Shown here: positions 60,286 through 64,000 of the stretch, one piece after another
Numbering within the stretch: position 1 is the first letter of the stretch
How the letters are laid out: the number at the start of each line of letters is the position of its first letter
Source: Protaetiibacter sp. SSC-01
GTDB taxonomy: Bacteria > Actinomycetota > Actinomycetes > Actinomycetales > Microbacteriaceae
Direction of reading: 5' to 3'
NCBI RefSeq assembly: GCF_014483895.1
Contig: NZ_CP059987.1
Coordinates: forward strand, 2,108,001 to 2,172,000
Length of the DNA stretch: 64,000 nt
The notes under the pieces: model-generated
The model's input: only the letters and a program-made list of their open reading frames with translations
The model's database searches: none
Told to the model about the DNA's origin: nothing
Translations under genes and position numbers: made by a program

Positions 60286-61040
60286 TGGTCCGAGGGCGGC
60301 AGGCCGCCCGGCTCGTCGCGCACGATCCACGTGCGGTGCGCCCGCGCGCCCAGGTAGCCGGGCGTGTAGAGGATGTGGTCGATGTGCCGGTCGTACTGGT
60401 CGACGGCCTCGGCGGGCGCGAAGCGGTTGGTCGAGCTGAGCGTGCGCGGGTCGGTGTCGTGCTCGGCGGCGTCCCACGCGTCGAGCAGCAGCAGCCCCTT
60501 GAGCGGCTGCTGCGTGCGGTCGTAGTTGAGGTCGGCGAGCAGGATGCTCGGGAGGGCGCGCGTGGAGGCGTCCTCGCGCACGAGCCGCTGCAGGTAGTTC
60601 ACCTGCAGGGTCGTCTCGACGACGCGGTCGGGCTCCCAGCTCGTCGCACCCACGACGACGCGCAGCGGGCCCTCCGGATGCGCGACGCGCGCGAGCAGCG
60701 CCGCGTTCTCCCGCCCGTCGCTCGGCAGGCTCGCTCGCAGTACGCGCGTGATCGGCCAGCGGCTGACGAGCCCGAGGCCCATCGTGACGCCCTCCTGCTC
60801 GGCGTACTCGGCGGGGTCGGGCACGGGCGGGAGGCCGACGGGTACGAAGGCGGCGTGGAACCCGAGCGCCTCCGCGATGACGTCGGCCTGCGTGCGGCCC
60901 TCCTCGCCCCAGCACTCCTGGATGCCGAGCAGGTCGGGTTGCTGCTCCTCCACGAGCTGCAGGATGCCGGGCTCGCGTTCGGCCCAATTGCCGCCGAAGC
61001 GCCACCAGGTGTTCCAGGTCATCGCGCGGAGTGTTCCCAC
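60240..61040 (-). CDS. Endonuclease/exonuclease/phosphatase-family hydrolase
   Basis: A 266-residue metal-dependent phosphodiesterase/phosphatase of the DNase I/EEP superfamily. Motifs: MTWNTWW with Asn, LGIQECW with the metal-binding Glu, ADLNYD with Asp and Asn, and the C-terminal PPSDHYPVV with the catalytic Asp-His pair. The absence of a signal peptide suggests a cytoplasmic enzyme; the substrate (nucleic acid, lipid or sugar phosphate) is open. I choose GTG 61040 because a TAGCGT -10 box is 7 nt upstream; ATG 61022 would remove part of the first beta strand. Confidence 0.82.
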   Translation of the reverse strand: MGTLRAMTWNTWWRFGGNWAEREPGILQLVEEQQPDLLGIQECWGEEGRTQADVIAEALGFHAAFVPVGLPPVPDPAEYAEQEGVTMGLGLVSRWPITRVLRASLPSDGRENAALLARVAHPEGPLRVVVGATSWEPDRVVETTLQVNYLQRLVREDASTRALPSILLADLNYDRTQQPLKGLLLLDAWDAAEHDTDPRTLSSTNRFAPAEAVDQYDRHIDHILYTPGYLGARAHRTWIVRDEPGGLPPSDHYPVVTEIGWSTRGA

Positions 61041-61047
61041 CTCTGGC

Positions 61048-61053
61048 ACGCTA
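61048..61053 (-). promoter_or_regulatory. -10 box for leaderless EEP-hydrolase transcript
   Basis: Minus-strand TAGCGT, then 7 nt, then GTG 61040. Confidence 0.45.
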
Positions 61054-61126
61054 CGCCCGCCGGCGCGCGACCTGAACCCCTTGCGGCGGCGCGGATGCCG
61101 TGCTCTGCGAGGGCGGGCGCGGCGGG

Positions 61127-62017
61127 CTAGAAGCGGTCCGCGCTGCCGAGCAGCCGCGAGATGCGGTCGTCGATCGGCGGATGCGTCGCGAACAGCCGCT
61201 GCATGAAGCCCGGCTTGTTGGGGTCGGAGATCCACAGGTGCGACATCGAGGAGTTCGTGCGCGCGACGGGACGTCCGTAGACCTTGAGCTTCTCGAGGGC
61301 GCGGGCGAGCGCCTCCGGGTGCCGCGTCGTGAGCGCGCCCGTGGCATCCGCGAGGTACTCCCGCTGACGCGACACCGCCGCCTGGACGACAGCCGCCAAG
61401 AGGGGCGCGATGATGACGGCGACGAGGCCGATGACGAGCATGACGATCGCGGCGGGGCCGCTGTTGTTGTTGGAGCGCCCGCGCCCGCCGAAGATCGTGA
61501 CGCGCAGGGCGATGTCGGCGAGCAGACCGATCGCGACGACGAGGCCGAAGACGATGAGCGAGACGCGGATGTCGTAGTTCTTGACGTGCCCGAGCTCGTG
61601 CGCCATCACGCCCTGGAGCTCGGCGTCATCCATGATCTGCAGGAGGCCGGTCGTCGCGGCCACGACCGCGTGCTCCGGGTCGCGGCCCGTCGCGAATGCG
61701 TTGGGCGCCGGGTCGTCGATGACGTAGACCTTCGGCATCGGCAGGCCCTCGGTGATCGCGAGGTTCTCGACGACGCGGTAGAGCCGCGGGTTGTCCCACT
61801 TCGAGATCTCGACCGCGCCCGTGAGCGCGAGCGTCTCGCTCGTCGCCGCGAAGTACTGGATGACGGCGTAGACCGCAGCCCCGACGAGGGTCAGCCCCGC
61901 GATCCACCAGTTGTCGGTGATCCACGCCGTGAGCGCGCCGAGGGCGCCGATGATCACGATGAAGATCGCGATGATCAGCACGGTGTTGCGCTTGTTCGCG
62001 GCGATGGCGGAGTACAT
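61127..62017 (-). CDS. htpX: Membrane zinc metalloprotease HtpX
   Basis: A 296-residue M48 protease that degrades misfolded membrane proteins. There are two N-terminal helices (about 12-55), the zinc site MAHELGHVKNYD with the third ligand Glu in SRQREYLADA, and two further helices (about 150-170 and 190-215). It lies downstream of lemA on the same strand, a widely conserved pairing in bacteria. ATG 62017; no strong ribosome-binding site is visible. Confidence 0.94.
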   Translation of the reverse strand: MYSAIAANKRNTVLIIAIFIVIIGALGALTAWITDNWWIAGLTLVGAAVYAVIQYFAATSETLALTGAVEISKWDNPRLYRVVENLAITEGLPMPKVYVIDDPAPNAFATGRDPEHAVVAATTGLLQIMDDAELQGVMAHELGHVKNYDIRVSLIVFGLVVAIGLLADIALRVTIFGGRGRSNNNSGPAAIVMLVIGLVAVIIAPLLAAVVQAAVSRQREYLADATGALTTRHPEALARALEKLKVYGRPVARTNSSMSHLWISDPNKPGFMQRLFATHPPIDDRISRLLGSADRF

Positions 62018-62088
62018 GGGGGTTTCCGGGTTACTTGAGGCGATCGAGGAGCGCGCCGCGCAGCGGCACGCGTCTCGAGATCACCGAA

Positions 62089-62661
62089 TCAGAATTGCAC
62101 GCGCGGCGGCTCGGCGATGGCTGCGGCATCCGCGACCTCGAAGAACTCGCGCTCGGTGAAGCCGAGCCCGCGCACGAAGAGGGTGTTCGGGAACAGCTTG
62201 ATGCGCGTGTTGAGCTCGCGCACGCCGCCGTTGTAGAAGCGGCGCGAGGCCTGGATCTTGTCCTCGGTGTCGACGAGCTCGCCCTGCAGCTGCAGGAAGT
62301 TCTGGTTCGCCTGCAGCTGCGGGTAGGCCTCGGCGACGGCGAAGATCGACTTGAGGGCGTTCTGGAACAGGCCCTCCGCCTGCGCCGCCTCGGCGGGTGT
62401 CGAGGCGTTGACGGTCGCGGCGCGGGCGGCAGTCACCTGCTCGAACACGCCCTTCTCGTGGGCCGCGTAGCCCTTGACCGTCTCGATGAGGTTCGGGATG
62501 AGGTCGGCGCGCCGCTTGAGCTGCACCGTGATGTCGCTCCACGCCTCGTCGACGCGCACGTTGAGCTTCACGAGTCCGTTGTAGGTCGACCAGAGGTAGA
62601 TGCCTGCGATCACGACGACGAGGACGACGAGACCGATGACGACGAGCGCGATGGGGTCCAT
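62089..62661 (-). CDS. lemA: LemA family protein
   Basis: A 190-residue protein with an N-terminal membrane helix (about 5-24) and an extracytoplasmic or cytoplasmic four-helix bundle. YNGLVKLNVRVDEAWSDI, LKRRADLIPNLIETVKGYA, and the C-terminal YNGGVRELNTRIKLFPN are diagnostic. LemA proteins are conserved but of uncertain function, often linked to HtpX in envelope quality control. It precedes htpX by 71 nt on the minus strand. Confidence 0.94.
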   Translation of the reverse strand: MDPIALVVIGLVVLVVVIAGIYLWSTYNGLVKLNVRVDEAWSDITVQLKRRADLIPNLIETVKGYAAHEKGVFEQVTAARAATVNASTPAEAAQAEGLFQNALKSIFAVAEAYPQLQANQNFLQLQGELVDTEDKIQASRRFYNGGVRELNTRIKLFPNTLFVRGLGFTEREFFEVADAAAIAEPPRVQF

Positions 62662-62735
62662 ATCCGCATCCTACGGCGAGGCGGCATCCGCCCACCCGCC
62701 CGTTCGCTGTGGGCAAGCGGCCCTTCGCCGCGGCT

Positions 62736-64000
62736 CTACGCCCCCAGCACGCGGTCGAGGTAGGCGTTGCGGAAGGTGCGGTCGGGGTCGAGCCGGTCGC
62801 GCACCTTGAGGAAGTCGCCGAACCGCGGGTAGCGCTCCGCGAAGATCGACGCGTCGAGGTAGTGCATCTTGCCCCAGTGCGGCCGTCCGCCGTGCGCGAG
62901 GAAGATCTGCTCCGCGGCGCGGAAGTACTCCTCCGGGTCGTCGCGCAGGTAGCGGTGCACGGCGATGTAGCCCGACTCGCGCCCGTGCGCGGTCGAGAGC
63001 CAGTTCTCGTCGGGTGCGGCGGCACGCACCTCGACGGGGAACGAGATGCGCCATCCGGATGCGTCGATCATCGCGCGCAGCTCGTGCAGCGCCGCGGGGA
63101 TCTCGTCGAGCGGCAGCGCGTACTCCATCTCGCGGAAGCGCACGCGACGCGGGGCCGTGAACACCTCGTAGGAGTAGTCGGTGTACTCGCGGTCGCCGTA
63201 GACCCTCGTGGCGAGGCGGTTGATCGAGGGGGTGATCTTCGGCGCCAGGTGGCCGACGTTGCACATCGCGGCGAGCGCGCCGTTCGACATGACCTCCTCC
63301 TCGATCCAGTTCGCGAAGCCGCCCACGGGGGCGCGGCCTGCGTCGAGCGGCAACCGCGTGTTGGTCTTCGTCATCACGCGATCGGTGTGCGGCCACCAGT
63401 AGAGCTCGAAGTGGTCGGCGGCCTCGACGCGCGCACGGAACTCGTCGATGACCTCGAAGGGCTCGGGATGCTCCACCGCCTTGAGCAGGTACGCGGGCAC
63501 GCACTGGATCTCGAGCTCGACGAGGACGCCGAGCGCACCGAGGCCCAGGCGCACGGCGGGGAGCAGCTCGGCGTTCTCGCGCTCGTTGACGCGCAGGATC
63601 GAGCCGTCGCCCGTCACGAGCACGGCGCCCGTGATGGTCGTCGCGAGGCCGCCGAACGCGAGCCCCGTGCCGTGGGTGCCCGTCGACGTGGCGCCCGCGA
63701 TCGACTGGCGATCGATGTCGCCCATGTTCTGCAGCGCGAGGCCCCACGGCGCGAGCAGCTCGGGCAGCTGGTAGAGGCGCGTGCCCGCGGCGAGCGTCAC
63801 CCGGCCGGTCTCCGAGTTCGCCGTGACGACCCCCTGCAGTCGGTCGAGGTCGACGAGGATGCCGTCGGTCGCGGCGATCGCCGTGAAGCTGTGGCCCGCC
63901 CCGACGGTCTTGACCGGCATCCCGCGCTCACGCGCCGTGCGCACGACCGCCTGCACCTCGGCGACGGTCGACGGCGAGGCGCGGAACGCGGGGCGCGACG
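62736..64000 (-). CDS. FAD-linked D-arabinono-1,4-lactone/gulonolactone oxidase-type enzyme (5' partial)
   Basis: The frame is open to the right edge, so the N-terminus is missing; upstream of the in-frame GTG at 63956 the translation continues with the family-like RPAFRASPSTVAEVQAVVR. Visible are the FAD-binding PCMH domain (VGAGHSFTAIAATDGILVDL, GDIDRQSIAGATSTGTHGTG) and the ALO C-terminal domain ending with RPHWGKMHYLDA and DPDRTFRNAYLDRVLG. Such enzymes oxidise aldonolactones or alditols (ascorbate-like synthesis or xylitol/sorbitol oxidation) with O2 or a dehydrogenase acceptor; the substrate is not determined. Lies 74 nt upstream of lemA on the same strand. Confidence 0.88.
   Translation of the reverse strand, partial: SRPAFRASPSTVAEVQAVVRTARERGMPVKTVGAGHSFTAIAATDGILVDLDRLQGVVTANSETGRVTLAAGTRLYQLPELLAPWGLALQNMGDIDRQSIAGATSTGTHGTGLAFGGLATTITGAVLVTGDGSILRVNERENAELLPAVRLGLGALGVLVELEIQCVPAYLLKAVEHPEPFEVIDEFRARVEAADHFELYWWPHTDRVMTKTNTRLPLDAGRAPVGGFANWIEEEVMSNGALAAMCNVGHLAPKITPSINRLATRVYGDREYTDYSYEVFTAPRRVRFREMEYALPLDEIPAALHELRAMIDASGWRISFPVEVRAAAPDENWLSTAHGRESGYIAVHRYLRDDPEEYFRAAEQIFLAHGGRPHWGKMHYLDASIFAERYPRFGDFLKVRDRLDPDRTFRNAYLDRVLGA

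Overview
This window is chromosomal DNA of a high-GC actinobacterium, most probably a member of the Microbacteriaceae. The evidence is the very high GC content, dense GGATGC/GCATCC words inside genes, many GTG starts, TANNNT -10 boxes 6-7 nt before start codons (leaderless transcripts), small protein families I know mainly from Microbacteriaceae (the DUF7882-like pair at 9.2-10.3 kb), and actinobacterial neighbourhoods such as uppS / hemolysin-III / DUF4307 / greA. The genus cannot be fixed from the sequence. I see no rRNA, tRNA, CRISPR array, IS element or prophage.

Layout. 0-2.3 kb: 3' part of a membrane protein with a patatin-like domain. 2.4-3.0 kb: three tandem intergenic repeats. 3.1-9.1 kb: a complete, tightly coupled histidine-degradation operon hutH-hutU-hutG-hutI, divergent from an IclR-type regulator. 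9.2-10.9 kb: two DUF7882-like paralogues, another small protein and an AhpD-like protein. 10.9-13.6 kb: glutaminase coupled to an MFS exporter. 13.7-16.5 kb: acyltransferase, VOC protein and a secreted nuclease-like SLH/Excalibur protein. 16.6-19.6 kb: ychF, a short-ORF/hairpin leader before a 98-aa protein, a DEDD exonuclease and a hypothetical gene. 19.7-23.1 kb: mmsA and rmuC. 23.1-23.9 kb: an 870-bp gene-free repeat region. 24-28.6 kb: TetR-controlled heterodimeric ABC exporter. 28.7-36.1 kb: membrane alpha/beta hydrolase, then glpD divergent from a SorC-type regulator, glpK and fba. 36.1-39.6 kb: orphan sensor kinase, membrane partner and ispH. 39.7-43.9 kb: xseA-xseB-DUF4245-carbonic anhydrase-fumC. 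44-50.3 kb: PadR/membrane-protein pair, PIN-PhoH ATPase, class V aminotransferase, uppS, hemolysin-III protein and a small membrane protein. 50.4-55 kb: DUF4307, greA, ArsR/SRPBCC pair, ilvA and an AI-2E-type permease. 55-59 kb: a four-gene ABC importer of the iron/polyamine/phosphonate type. 59-64 kb: YcaQ-type glycosylase, EEP hydrolase, htpX, lemA and a truncated ALO/GULO-type oxidase.

How the genes fit together. Much of the window is central catabolism feeding glutamate and triose/TCA pools: histidine to glutamate (hut), glutamine to glutamate (glsA), glycerol to dihydroxyacetone phosphate (glpK, glpD) next to aldolase, methylmalonate semialdehyde to propionyl-CoA (mmsA), fumarase and threonine deaminase. 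Local regulators (IclR, SorC, TetR, PadR, ArsR) each sit beside a perfect inverted repeat that is a credible operator.

The least explained material is intergenic. A GCTGGTTGAGTAGC...GTCGAAACCAGC palindrome family lies mostly between convergent genes. There is also a GGCGGGAG/CTCCCGCC hairpin family, a GTACGTAC-containing inverted repeat, and a short-ORF plus two-hairpin leader before a small unknown protein. I do not see a defence island or a clearly new multi-gene system; the best candidates are given as findings with their limits.
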